From contig NZ_JAUOFB010000003.1 of NCBI RefSeq assembly GCF_030542105.1, forward strand, positions 310,001 through 374,000: 64,000 bases of DNA. Direction: 5' to 3'. Under the pieces are notes generated by a model. That model was not told where the DNA came from, searched no databases, and saw only the letters and a list, made by a program, of their open reading frames with translations. Shown piece by piece: positions 42,838 through 51,009 of the stretch; position 1 is the stretch's first letter, and every line of letters starts with the position of its first letter. Origin of the DNA: Hymenobacter sp. BT730. Lineage in GTDB: Bacteria > Bacteroidota > Bacteroidia > Cytophagales > Hymenobacteraceae. The position numbers and the translations under genes are program-made.

Positions 42838-44949
42838 ATGCCTGATTCCGAGTCGTTTACCAATCCTGACACCCACCCCAATCCATCGGCAGGTTCCCCA
42901 ATACGCCCCGAGCCGGAAACGGCGAGCAGCGCCGGTGCCCGCCAGTTGCTGGCCCTGGTACAGGATTCACCATCCTGCGTGGCCAGCCTGGCCGGCCCCG
43001 ACCACATGGTCACGGTAACCAATCAGCGGTTTCGGGAGCTGTTCGGCAGCCGGCCTCTGGTGGGCCTGCCGCTTAGGGAGGCCTTGCCGGAGCTGGCCAG
43101 TCAGCCCTTTTTTAGCTTGCTGGATGAGGTATTTGCCAGCGGCCGCACGTGTTACGGCCTTCAGGAAGTGGCTTACCACGGCCGCGCCAGGCACCGTCCC
43201 GTGCATTTCACGTTCATTAGCCAGGCCGTGCGGGACGCCACCGGCACGGTGACGGGGCTGCTGCTGTTTGCCTACGACGTAAGTGCTCACGTGCTGGCTC
43301 GCCAGTGGGTGGAGACCCACGAAGAGCATGCCGCCCGGACCCGACACCAGCTGGCGGTAGCCAACGAGAAACTCTCCATTACCAATGAGGAGCTGGACGT
43401 GACCAACGAAGAGCTCACCGTGAGCAACCACGAGTTGAGCGTCACCAACCTGGAACTGGCCCTGGCCAATGAGCGGCTGTCGGTCGTCAACGAGCAGCTA
43501 CGCGCCTCTAATGAGGGAGTCCGCCTACAGGCTGCGGAGCTGCGCCGGGCCGAGGCGGCGGTGCGCCAGCTCAACGACGAGCTGATGCTTACCAACGATG
43601 GACTGGTAGAAACCGTGTCCAGCGCCGTGGAGGAAGTTGAGGCGGCCCGGCGTGAGGCGGAGGCTCAGCGCCTGCGTCTGCACCGGCTGGTAGCCGAGGC
43701 CCCCGCCCTGATTGCCGTTCTTTCCGGCCCGGAGCACCGCTTTCAGCTGGTTAACGAGGCATTTCAAAACCTGCTCGGGAACCGCCCCCTGATGGGCCAG
43801 CCTTTTCGCAAGGCGCTGCCTGAACTGGCGGGCCAGCTGTTTGGGGAGCGGCTTGATGCCGTGTACCACACAGGTGCCACCTACCATGGCACCGATGAAC
43901 CTGCCGCCCTGGACCGCACCAACACGGGCCAGTTACAGATGGGATATTTCAACTACATCTACCAGGCCACCCACAACGCGGCCGGGCACATCGATGGCAT
44001 CCTGGTCTTCGCTTACGACGTGACGGCCCAAGTGCTGGCCCGGCAGGTACTGGCCGACAACCGCCAGCAGATGTTGGCCCTGAACCAGCAGCTGGCGGCG
44101 GTAAACGAAAAGCTATACGCCGCTAACGCTCAGTTGGGCGACGCCAATGTGCTACTCGGTAATGCCAATGACCAGTTGGGCGACAGCAACCAGCACCTCA
44201 CGTTCGCCAACAGTGAGCTGGACACCTTCGTCTACACGGCCTCACATGACCTGCAAAACCCTATTACCAACCTGGAAGGGCTGCTGAGGGCCTTGCGCGA
44301 AGAGTTGCCGGGCGAATGCCAGGCGGGCCCGGCGGCACGTATTCTGGAGCTGATGCAGGATTCGATGGAGCGGTTCCAGCGTACCTTGGGCCACCTGGCC
44401 GCCATTACCCGCCTAGCCCCCGCCCTGGGCGCTCCAACTGTCCCGGTGAGCCTAGCAGAGGTGGTACGGGATGTACTGCTGGACCTGGCGCTGCCCATCA
44501 CCGCAGCCGGCGCGCAGGTGGATGTGGACGTGGCCGCGTGCCCGGCGGTGGCCTTCCCGGAAAGCAACCTGCGCAGCATTGTCTACAACCTGCTCAGTAA
44601 CGCCCTCAAGTACCAGCGCCCCGGCCTGCCACCGCGCGTGGGGGTACGCAGCCGAACGGAAAACGGCGGCTGCGTACTGGAGGTTGAAGACAACGGCCTG
44701 GGGCTAAGCGCGGCCCAGCAGGCGCAACTCTTCGGCTTGTTTCAGCGCTTGCACGCGCATGTGTATAGTTGCATAGCACTTTCGTGTGCCGAATTAGCCC
44801 GGCAGGCTTTGCCTTACTATCCGCGCTGGGGGCTACTGAAAAGCGGAGTGGAATGGTGGAGGTTAGGGATTGGGGCTGGTAGAAATAATAGTCTTGTTGA
44901 CTTGCTTTTATTATTCAAGAAAGCTAATATTTACTTAATCCCTGATTAA
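42838..44949 (+). CDS. PAS-PAS sensor histidine kinase, C-terminally disrupted
   Basis: Protein of 703 residues built like the kinase at 39522. It has a PAS domain (about 35-155), a long coiled coil with an Asn-bearing heptad repeat (NEKLSITNEELDVTNEELT and onwards to about 265), a second PAS (about 275-400), another such repeat, HisKA with His470 in ASHDLQNP, and HATPase with the N box NLRSIVYNLLSNALKYQ and DNGLGL. After Val642 the homology stops: the paralogue goes on with the G2 box, but here 61 unrelated residues (YSCIALSCAELARQALPYYP...) lead to the stop. Without G2, ATP binding should fail, so this is probably a non-functional or altered kinase. Confidence 0.85.
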   Translation: MPDSESFTNPDTHPNPSAGSPIRPEPETASSAGARQLLALVQDSPSCVASLAGPDHMVTVTNQRFRELFGSRPLVGLPLREALPELASQPFFSLLDEVFASGRTCYGLQEVAYHGRARHRPVHFTFISQAVRDATGTVTGLLLFAYDVSAHVLARQWVETHEEHAARTRHQLAVANEKLSITNEELDVTNEELTVSNHELSVTNLELALANERLSVVNEQLRASNEGVRLQAAELRRAEAAVRQLNDELMLTNDGLVETVSSAVEEVEAARREAEAQRLRLHRLVAEAPALIAVLSGPEHRFQLVNEAFQNLLGNRPLMGQPFRKALPELAGQLFGERLDAVYHTGATYHGTDEPAALDRTNTGQLQMGYFNYIYQATHNAAGHIDGILVFAYDVTAQVLARQVLADNRQQMLALNQQLAAVNEKLYAANAQLGDANVLLGNANDQLGDSNQHLTFANSELDTFVYTASHDLQNPITNLEGLLRALREELPGECQAGPAARILELMQDSMERFQRTLGHLAAITRLAPALGAPTVPVSLAEVVRDVLLDLALPITAAGAQVDVDVAACPAVAFPESNLRSIVYNLLSNALKYQRPGLPPRVGVRSRTENGGCVLEVEDNGLGLSAAQQAQLFGLFQRLHAHVYSCIALSCAELARQALPYYPRWGLLKSGVEWWRLGIGAGRNNSLVDLLLLFKKANIYLIPD

Positions 44950-45109
44950 TACTCCTTATCAATTACTCGCGCTATTGCCGCGCTTAAGTTCGCCGCTGAG
45001 CTAGAAGGCTCCCCACCGTTTTGCCGTTTTCCGGACTTGTAGATGTGTTGTTGATGGCCCTGGTGGTGTAGCCGGGGCGGTGTTAGGCGTACTACTTCCC
45101 CCTCTTTTT

Positions 45110-48100
45110 ATGGGACATTTTTTTACCCGCGCCCTGCTACTGGCAGGAGGCATGCTGTGTGTATCTACTTCACAAGCACAGCAAAATCGAATATCACCCC
45201 ATCAAGGCATCCTGCCCAAAATATCATCCAGTAGTTCTTCTAAGAATAATACTTTTAGCCCCCCCGTTTTGCGTCGACCGGTTCTTATGCAAAGGGACTC
45301 AGATTTTGGCGCCAAAGTGCCTACCAAACACGGATATCTTCCTCCTGATGAACCCGCAGCACCAGTCGCCGCACCCCTAACCCTAGCCAGCACTACCGGC
45401 CCCGTTTCCCAGGTTTGGGCTTCGCGCTACAATATGCCTGCATACGATCAGGCGGAGGCATCTGCCATTGAAGCCGATAGCGAGGGCAATGTTTTTGTAG
45501 CAGGGCGGGCGCATAATAATGAGACCAATAGTTCTGAATTTGTTACGATTAAATACGATGGTGCAACAGGCGACACACTATGGACTTCCATTTACAACGG
45601 TTCCGCTTCAGCGCAGTATATCGTCATCGACGGGGCTGGAAACGTGTTTGTAGCAGGTTCTACTTTAAATGGAAGTCTGGTAGTAAAATATAACGGGGCG
45701 ACCGGAGCGCAGATTTGGTCCACTTTTTATAGGGGTTCTGCAAACATTAGTTTCGGCGCATCGGGAATAGCCATTGATGCGGCAGGCAATGTGTTTATAG
45801 CCGGCTATTCCTATAATGGTCACGATTACGACTTTGCGACCCTCAAGTACGATGGGACAAGCGGAGCACAAAGCTGGGCAACCATCTACAACAGTCCGGC
45901 TAACAGTGACGAGGGGGCAAATGGGCTAGTGGTGGATGCAGACGGCAATGTATTCGTGACAGGCTTCAGTAACAACGGAACCAATAATGATTTTGCCACC
46001 ATTAAATATGATGGCGCTACTGGTAGCCAGATCTGGAATACCATTTATAATGGGGACTCGAACAACAACGACAATGCTCATTATCTCGCGGTAGACGCAG
46101 TAGGCAACGTGCTGGTTCTGGGTGAGTCTTTTAACACCACCAGTGACTACGCCATCCTTAAGTATGATGGTGCTACTGGTGAACAGATCTGGGCTACCAT
46201 TGCTGATTCGCCCTCACACGGTAGTGAATTTACAAGAGGCATTACCGTGGACGCAGCGGGCAATGTGTTCATTATTGGCGGCACCATCTACACCTCAAAC
46301 TTCGATACCTTCAAATATAATGGTGCTACGGGCGAACAGCTGTGGGCCGCCACCTACTATGGCCCGCAACCCAACGCAGATCAACCTTCCGACTTGGTGG
46401 TAGATGCTCTTGGCAACGTGTACGTGACGGGCTACTCGGCCAAGGCTTCCGGAAGAGAAGATTATGCAACCGTTAAACATGATGGGCAAACGGGCCAGAT
46501 CCAGTGGGTAGCCCGCTACGACGACCAAGCCCAATCCCGGAATCGGCCTAAGTGCATTACGCTGGATGCCAACAATAATGTATTTGTTAGCGGTAGGGCA
46601 AATGATGAATTCGCCACGATAAAATATGCTCAAGTAGCTCCTCCTCCCGGGCCCACGGTTTGGACCGGCGCTAGCTCCACCATCTGGTATGATGCGGCCA
46701 ATTGGACAGATGGCACGCCTACTGCCACCCGTGATGCGGTAATACCTGAGGGAACTACGAACTCCCCGGTTATTGGCCCTGGCTCCTACTTTGTGCATGA
46801 TTTAACGTTGAATAACAGCACCCTTACAATTTCCGGAGGTAGCCTCACCATTAGCGGCTCCTTGACGAATAATGGCGGGACACTCACTCAAAATGGAGAA
46901 GGTGAATTAGCCTTTGACAGTGATACGCCCCAGGTACTGGGCGGTAGTGGCGGCACGGTGGAGCTGACGACGCTGACGGTGGGCGAGGCCGGTATTGAGC
47001 TCAGTGGTCCTGTAGAGGTGCAGCAGGTTTTGACCCTGCAGGGCGACCTGATTTCGAATGGGTTCCTGGTGCTGCGCGGGGATGAAAACGGCACGGCCAT
47101 GGTGATTCCCTCCGGCGACGGGGTGATTATCGGGGACGTGACGGTGCAGGTGTACGTGGGCGGCACCAGCAGCAGTACGCTGAGTGCGGCCAAGGCTTCT
47201 GCCCTGCTCGTCAGCAATGCCGTGGCCAGCACGGACCGATACCTGCAGGTGGGCTCCCCGGTAGTGGGCGCGACCATAGCTGACTTAGCGACGCCGGAGT
47301 ATACGCCGGTGATAAACCCGGCCTTTAACTCTCTGAAATCTCCTACAGCCAAGCTGAACCCAGTACCTACCGTGTTCCGGTATGCGGAGTCTCTGGCCAC
47401 GAGCGGCTTCTGGCGGGGGTGGCAGTCGCCTACGGCCCTGTCGAATTCGCTTACGATAGGCAGTGGTTATAATCTACGCATCAGCAACGCCACTAAGTTT
47501 GAGTTGACGGGTACCCTGAACACGGGTACCATCAGTAGCCCAGCGCTTACCCGCATGCGGGCCGAGGGGGGCTGGCAATTGCTGAGTAACCCCTACCCTT
47601 CGCTGCTGGACTGGCGCGTGATTGTGAGTAGCCTGCCGGCCAACTCCAGCCTGGGTCGGGCGCTGTACGTGTACGATAACGCCACCGGGGCCTTCCGGTA
47701 CTACGTCAATGGCATCGGCAATCCGCTGGTAGATGTGATGCAGGGCTTCTGGGTGCGGGTAGTGGGCCCGGTGGGCGGGGCGGCTACCACCTTTAACTTC
47801 ACCGACGCCGCCCGGCGGGCGGACTTCCCGCGCGCGGCCGATTACGTGCCGGCCCCCAATTCCGATACGCGGCCGGTGGTGCAGTTGACGGTACGCACCA
47901 ACGCGGGTGCTACGGACCAAACCGTGGTGTACTTTGACAGCCAGGCCACCACCACGGCCGAGGCGAAAGCCGATGCCTGGAAAATTCCCACGGAGGCTAT
48001 TTCGCCCCTGCTGGCCAGTAATTCTCGTCCCATCTTCGGCTCGTGGGCGGGGACGGAGCTGCTGGCGGTGAATGGGCTCCCCGCGCTGGGCACGAAAAAG

Positions 48101-48601
48101 GTATCGGTGCCCCTGAGCCTGGAAATACCCCAGGCCATGGCCTGCACCATTAGTGCTTCGCTAAGCCGTATCCCCACCAACATGGATGTGTTACTGGTGG
48201 ACCAGGTCAGCTCCAAGACTATCAATCTAGGACAAGTGCCAGCGCCCAGCTATTCCTTCCAGAGCACGACCAACAACATGAAACAGCGCTTCACCCTGCA
48301 GCTGGCCCCGAAGAAGCAAAGCCTGGCGGTTACTTCCACCACGGCGGAGACGCTGCGTATTTACCCGCAACCCGCCCGGGAGGAAATGGACGTGCTGCTG
48401 CCGGAAGCGTACGCCGAAGGGGAAATGGTACGCGTGCAGTTGGTGAACATCTTTGGCCGGGTGGTGCTGGACCGGCGGATGCCGGCCGCTCAGGCAGGGA
48501 CGCCCGTGCGCATACCTGTTCGGGGGCAACGGAGTGGGGTGTATACGCTGCGGATATCGAGTGCTCAGTCAGTGCAGTCCCAACGCGTGGAGGTGGAGTA
48601 G
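45110..48601 (+). CDS. Large secreted beta-propeller (SBBP-type) protein with T9SS sorting domain
   Basis: Protein of 1163 residues with a signal peptide (cleavage near SQAQQ). Residues about 105-510 hold eight repeats of about 50 residues, each with DAAGNVFVAG-type and FATIKYDGATGxQIW-type strands, the pattern of SBBP or PQQ-like propeller blades. A junction (TVWTGASSTIWYDAANW) leads to beta-sandwich domains common in Bacteroidota surface proteins. The last 85 residues are a T9SS type A sorting domain (LRIYPQPAREEMDVLL, VNIFGRVVLDRR, GVYTLRISS). It is exported to the surface and may bind or hold ligands or matrix; no catalytic motif is visible. ATG 45110 fits the signal peptide better than an in-frame start at 45080. 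Confidence 0.88.
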   Translation: MGHFFTRALLLAGGMLCVSTSQAQQNRISPHQGILPKISSSSSSKNNTFSPPVLRRPVLMQRDSDFGAKVPTKHGYLPPDEPAAPVAAPLTLASTTGPVSQVWASRYNMPAYDQAEASAIEADSEGNVFVAGRAHNNETNSSEFVTIKYDGATGDTLWTSIYNGSASAQYIVIDGAGNVFVAGSTLNGSLVVKYNGATGAQIWSTFYRGSANISFGASGIAIDAAGNVFIAGYSYNGHDYDFATLKYDGTSGAQSWATIYNSPANSDEGANGLVVDADGNVFVTGFSNNGTNNDFATIKYDGATGSQIWNTIYNGDSNNNDNAHYLAVDAVGNVLVLGESFNTTSDYAILKYDGATGEQIWATIADSPSHGSEFTRGITVDAAGNVFIIGGTIYTSNFDTFKYNGATGEQLWAATYYGPQPNADQPSDLVVDALGNVYVTGYSAKASGREDYATVKHDGQTGQIQWVARYDDQAQSRNRPKCITLDANNNVFVSGRANDEFATIKYAQVAPPPGPTVWTGASSTIWYDAANWTDGTPTATRDAVIPEGTTNSPVIGPGSYFVHDLTLNNSTLTISGGSLTISGSLTNNGGTLTQNGEGELAFDSDTPQVLGGSGGTVELTTLTVGEAGIELSGPVEVQQVLTLQGDLISNGFLVLRGDENGTAMVIPSGDGVIIGDVTVQVYVGGTSSSTLSAAKASALLVSNAVASTDRYLQVGSPVVGATIADLATPEYTPVINPAFNSLKSPTAKLNPVPTVFRYAESLATSGFWRGWQSPTALSNSLTIGSGYNLRISNATKFELTGTLNTGTISSPALTRMRAEGGWQLLSNPYPSLLDWRVIVSSLPANSSLGRALYVYDNATGAFRYYVNGIGNPLVDVMQGFWVRVVGPVGGAATTFNFTDAARRADFPRAADYVPAPNSDTRPVVQLTVRTNAGATDQTVVYFDSQATTTAEAKADAWKIPTEAISPLLASNSRPIFGSWAGTELLAVNGLPALGTKKVSVPLSLEIPQAMACTISASLSRIPTNMDVLLVDQVSSKTINLGQVPAPSYSFQSTTNNMKQRFTLQLAPKKQSLAVTSTTAETLRIYPQPAREEMDVLLPEAYAEGEMVRVQLVNIFGRVVLDRRMPAAQAGTPVRIPVRGQRSGVYTLRISSAQSVQSQRVEVE

Positions 48602-49230
48602 TTACCAAATGCCCTCGTTCCATCCCTAAAGTAGTGTTGAAACGAGAGCATTACTTACTCCAATATGCCTTTCTTCATGACCACGTGGACGCCCGTACCG
48701 GGGCCGGAATAGATTTGATTGTTACTGCCTTAAATAATTAGAGAGGAGCCCTGGCAGGAGGCTCAACAATTAAAACCCGGAAAACCGCATATCTGGCAAC
48801 AGAAGCTGGTTTCCGGGTTTATGCGTTTAGGCAAAAGCCCTTATCCGCGCTATGCAAATCCGGGTTATAAGTAGGTAAATGAACTACTAGCCTCCCTGTC
48901 GGCGCGGGTGTTGGAAGCGCACCGTAAACAACGGCAGCAGGATTGACGCCGACACCTGCTACACTGAAGGAAGCACTAAGCTCCGCGCCTGCACCGGTAG
49001 CTGTACGTCTCGGTGATAAAAGCTGTGAAGCCCGTTGCTTCGGATACGGCGACAATTAAGTGGGCCAACAACAGCAACGTAAAGCTGACTCATTCGGCCC
49101 CATTTCTAATACTCCTGGAAAGGCAGGCCCGAAAAAGTTTCTAAGTAAACCATCCATCTGGGACCTTCTGCGTAAGGTAGCACGGTTTGTGGTTTTAATC
49201 CGGTTTTAATCTAACCCAGAACTTTTTGCC
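48602..49230. other. Gene-free interval with possible coding remnants
   Basis: About 630 bp between the propeller gene and the thioredoxin-like gene. On the minus strand, short peptide-like stretches are interrupted by stops: GSNNQIYSGPGTGVHVVMKK (48729 down to 48655), directly after an in-frame TAA, and AVSEATGFTAFITETYSYR near 49050-48990. They read like fragments of surface-protein sequence. A hairpin at 48773-48820 is listed separately. No intact gene or RNA family is recognised. Confidence 0.35.
48773..48820 (+). terminator. Terminator-like hairpin downstream of the propeller gene
   Basis: AAACCCGGAAAACC (48773-48786) pairs with GGTTTCCGGGTTT (48808-48820) with one bulged A and a 21-base loop. 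It is 170 bp past the propeller-gene stop. A smaller GAGCC/GGCTC hairpin lies just before. Confidence 0.55.
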
Positions 49231-49692
49231 ATGCGTTTCCTCTCATTTTGCCTGTTACTGCTACTTTCCGTCGTAAGTGCACAGGCACAGACTCCGGCGC
49301 AGAACGTCACCTGGAATACGGACCTCACTCAGGCCCTACAACAGGCGAAAGCCACCAACAAGCCTGTCCTGGCCGTGTTTTCGGGTTCCGACTGGTGCAA
49401 GCCCTGTATTATGCTCAAGCAGGAAGTGTTCGACCAGCCCGAGTTTCAACGCTATGCCCAGGAGAACCTGATACTTGCTCGATTCGACTTTCCGCGCGGC
49501 AAGAAGAATAAACTGTCGGCTGATCAGACCAAACGCAACGAGCAGGCCGCCGCCCAGCTTAACAAGGAGGGCTCGTTCCCATTGGTGATTCTGCTTTCGC
49601 CACAGGGCAAAGTGCTAGCCAAAACTGGCTACCGCCCTGGCGGTGTGGAGGCCTACGACGCCTACCTGTCTCAACTGCTGGCCAAACACTAA
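49231..49692 (+). CDS. Secreted thioredoxin-family protein
   Basis: Protein of 153 residues with a signal peptide (cleavage after AQA near residue 19) and a thioredoxin fold. The redox motif is Cys56-Lys-Pro-Cys59 in SDWCKPC. The later cis-Pro strand (SFPLVILLSPQGKVLA) is present. It probably reduces or exchanges disulfides in the periplasm. It is the first gene of a four-gene unit with ApbE, DUF4266 and DUF3570 proteins, where it may keep the cysteines of the DUF4266 lipoprotein reduced; this is inferred from context. Confidence 0.88.
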   Translation: MRFLSFCLLLLLSVVSAQAQTPAQNVTWNTDLTQALQQAKATNKPVLAVFSGSDWCKPCIMLKQEVFDQPEFQRYAQENLILARFDFPRGKKNKLSADQTKRNEQAAAQLNKEGSFPLVILLSPQGKVLAKTGYRPGGVEAYDAYLSQLLAKH

Positions 49693-49699
49693 TACCGGC

Positions 49700-50764
49700 A
49701 TGTTCAGCACCTTCCTTGTTAAGTTGGGCGGCGGTCTATTACTCGGACTAATGCTGAGTGGCAGCGGGGTGCAGGCCCAAACGTCCGCCGTCCGGGTCCG
49801 CAATTTCACGCGCTCAGCCCACCTGATGGGTTCCCACTTTACCTTCACGGCAGTTTCAAACGACGACTCGCTGGCCTGGCGGGCTATCAGAGCGGGTATC
49901 CGGGAAGCCCAGCGCATTGACAGGCTATGCTCCTACTGGGACTCTACGTCGCAAATCACCCGGATAAACCGACTGGCCGGTATTAAGCCAGTGGTGGTGG
50001 ACCAGGAAGTCTACGACCTGATTCAGCGCACCCTAAAGCTCTCAGAGCTTAGCGGCGGGGCTTTCGATATCACCTTCGCGGGCGGCGAAAAGATATACAA
50101 GTTCGACCGGCAGGAGCACGCATCCCTACCCCCGCCCGAAGTCGTGAAGGCCTCGGTAGCCCGCATTGACTACCGCAAAGTGCTGATGGATCCGGCCACG
50201 CATTCGGTCATGCTGAAAGACAAAGGCATGCGCCTGAATCTGGCCGGTATCCTGCAGGGCTACGGCGTGCGTCAGGCTCAGGCCCTGATGAAGCAAATGG
50301 GTGTAACGGGCGGCCTCATCAATGGCTCCGGTGATGTCTCATGCTGGGGCCGGCAGGCCGATGGCTCGCTCTGGCGTATTGCCATTGGGGACCCGGCATT
50401 TCCGAAGTCCGTGTCTTCATGGGTCACAGTAACGGATGTGGCTGTGGTGACGGCGGGCAACTACGAGCAGTATTTCACGGTGAATGGCACGTACTACGGG
50501 CACATTATTGACCCTCACACTGGCTACCCGGCTACGGGCCTGCGCTCGGTCACTATCATCTGTCCGGATGTGGAGCTGGCGGATGGACTGGATGAGGTAG
50601 TGTTCGTGAAAGGGCCGGAGCAGGGCCTGGCCTTTATCAATCAATTGCAAGGCGTGAACTGTACACTTATCACCAACGACGGCCGCACGCTCACCTCGCG
50701 CGGCATGGCCATCAACTATTACTCCACCCAGCCACCCCAGGCCGCCGCGGCTTCTAAACCATGA
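49700..50764 (+). CDS. apbE: FAD:protein FMN transferase
   Basis: Periplasmic magnesium-dependent enzyme of 354 residues that moves FMN from FAD to a Thr or Ser of target proteins. A signal peptide (cleavage near VQAQ) is followed by MGSHFTFT, the IDRLCSYWDSTSQITRIN block, GGAFDITFAG, LAGILQGYGV, NGSGDVSCWG and the HIIDPHTGYPA motif near the C-terminus. The acidic block DGLDEVVFVKG also fits. ATG 49700 gives the signal peptide; the start is seven bases after the previous stop. Its stop overlaps the next ATG by four bases. No flavinylation motif is seen in the neighbouring products, so the target is unknown. Confidence 0.92.
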   Translation: MFSTFLVKLGGGLLLGLMLSGSGVQAQTSAVRVRNFTRSAHLMGSHFTFTAVSNDDSLAWRAIRAGIREAQRIDRLCSYWDSTSQITRINRLAGIKPVVVDQEVYDLIQRTLKLSELSGGAFDITFAGGEKIYKFDRQEHASLPPPEVVKASVARIDYRKVLMDPATHSVMLKDKGMRLNLAGILQGYGVRQAQALMKQMGVTGGLINGSGDVSCWGRQADGSLWRIAIGDPAFPKSVSSWVTVTDVAVVTAGNYEQYFTVNGTYYGHIIDPHTGYPATGLRSVTIICPDVELADGLDEVVFVKGPEQGLAFINQLQGVNCTLITNDGRTLTSRGMAINYYSTQPPQAAAASKP

Positions 50765-51006
50765 GCACTATTCCTAGATATATCCGGCGGGTTCGGCTCC
50801 TGGTAGTACTACTGCTCCTTACGGCCGGCAGCGGGCTGACCAGTTGTGTGTCGGTGGCTGCCTACCAGAAGGTATACCTGAACGACGAAGACATGAAGCT
50901 GGCTAACAAGCGCGTGGAAGTGTACGAAACCAACTTCGAGAGCTACCGCGAAGGCGCGGGTGGGGCCAACGGGGGCAAAGTAGGCGGCGGCTGCGGCTGC
51001 AATTAA
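50761..51006 (+). CDS. DUF4266 small lipoprotein
   Basis: Protein of 81 residues. An N-terminal basic-hydrophobic signal ends in a lipobox (LTSC, Cys29). The middle has a conserved block (VYLNDEDMKLANKRVEVYET), and the chain ends in a glycine-rich cysteine tail, GGGCGCN, with Cys78 and Cys80. Such a short Gly-Cys tail is unusual for a lipoprotein and could bind a metal or be modified. DUF4266 has no assigned function but recurs beside ApbE, thioredoxin-like and DUF3570 genes. It overlaps apbE by four bases and is followed three bases later by the DUF3570 gene. Confidence 0.88.
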   Translation: MSTIPRYIRRVRLLVVLLLLTAGSGLTSCVSVAAYQKVYLNDEDMKLANKRVEVYETNFESYREGAGGANGGKVGGGCGCN

Positions 51007-51009
51007 CCA

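Noticed and set aside
44764..45109. Possible insertion-sequence remnant at the kinase breakpoint
   Set aside because: No transposase motif, terminal inverted repeats or target duplication could be seen, so only a rearrangement is claimed.
48819..49055. 78-codon minus-strand frame
   Set aside because: Low-complexity Ala/Pro/Thr sequence with no ribosome binding site or homologue; part of it competes with another remnant frame, so it is treated as non-coding or decayed.
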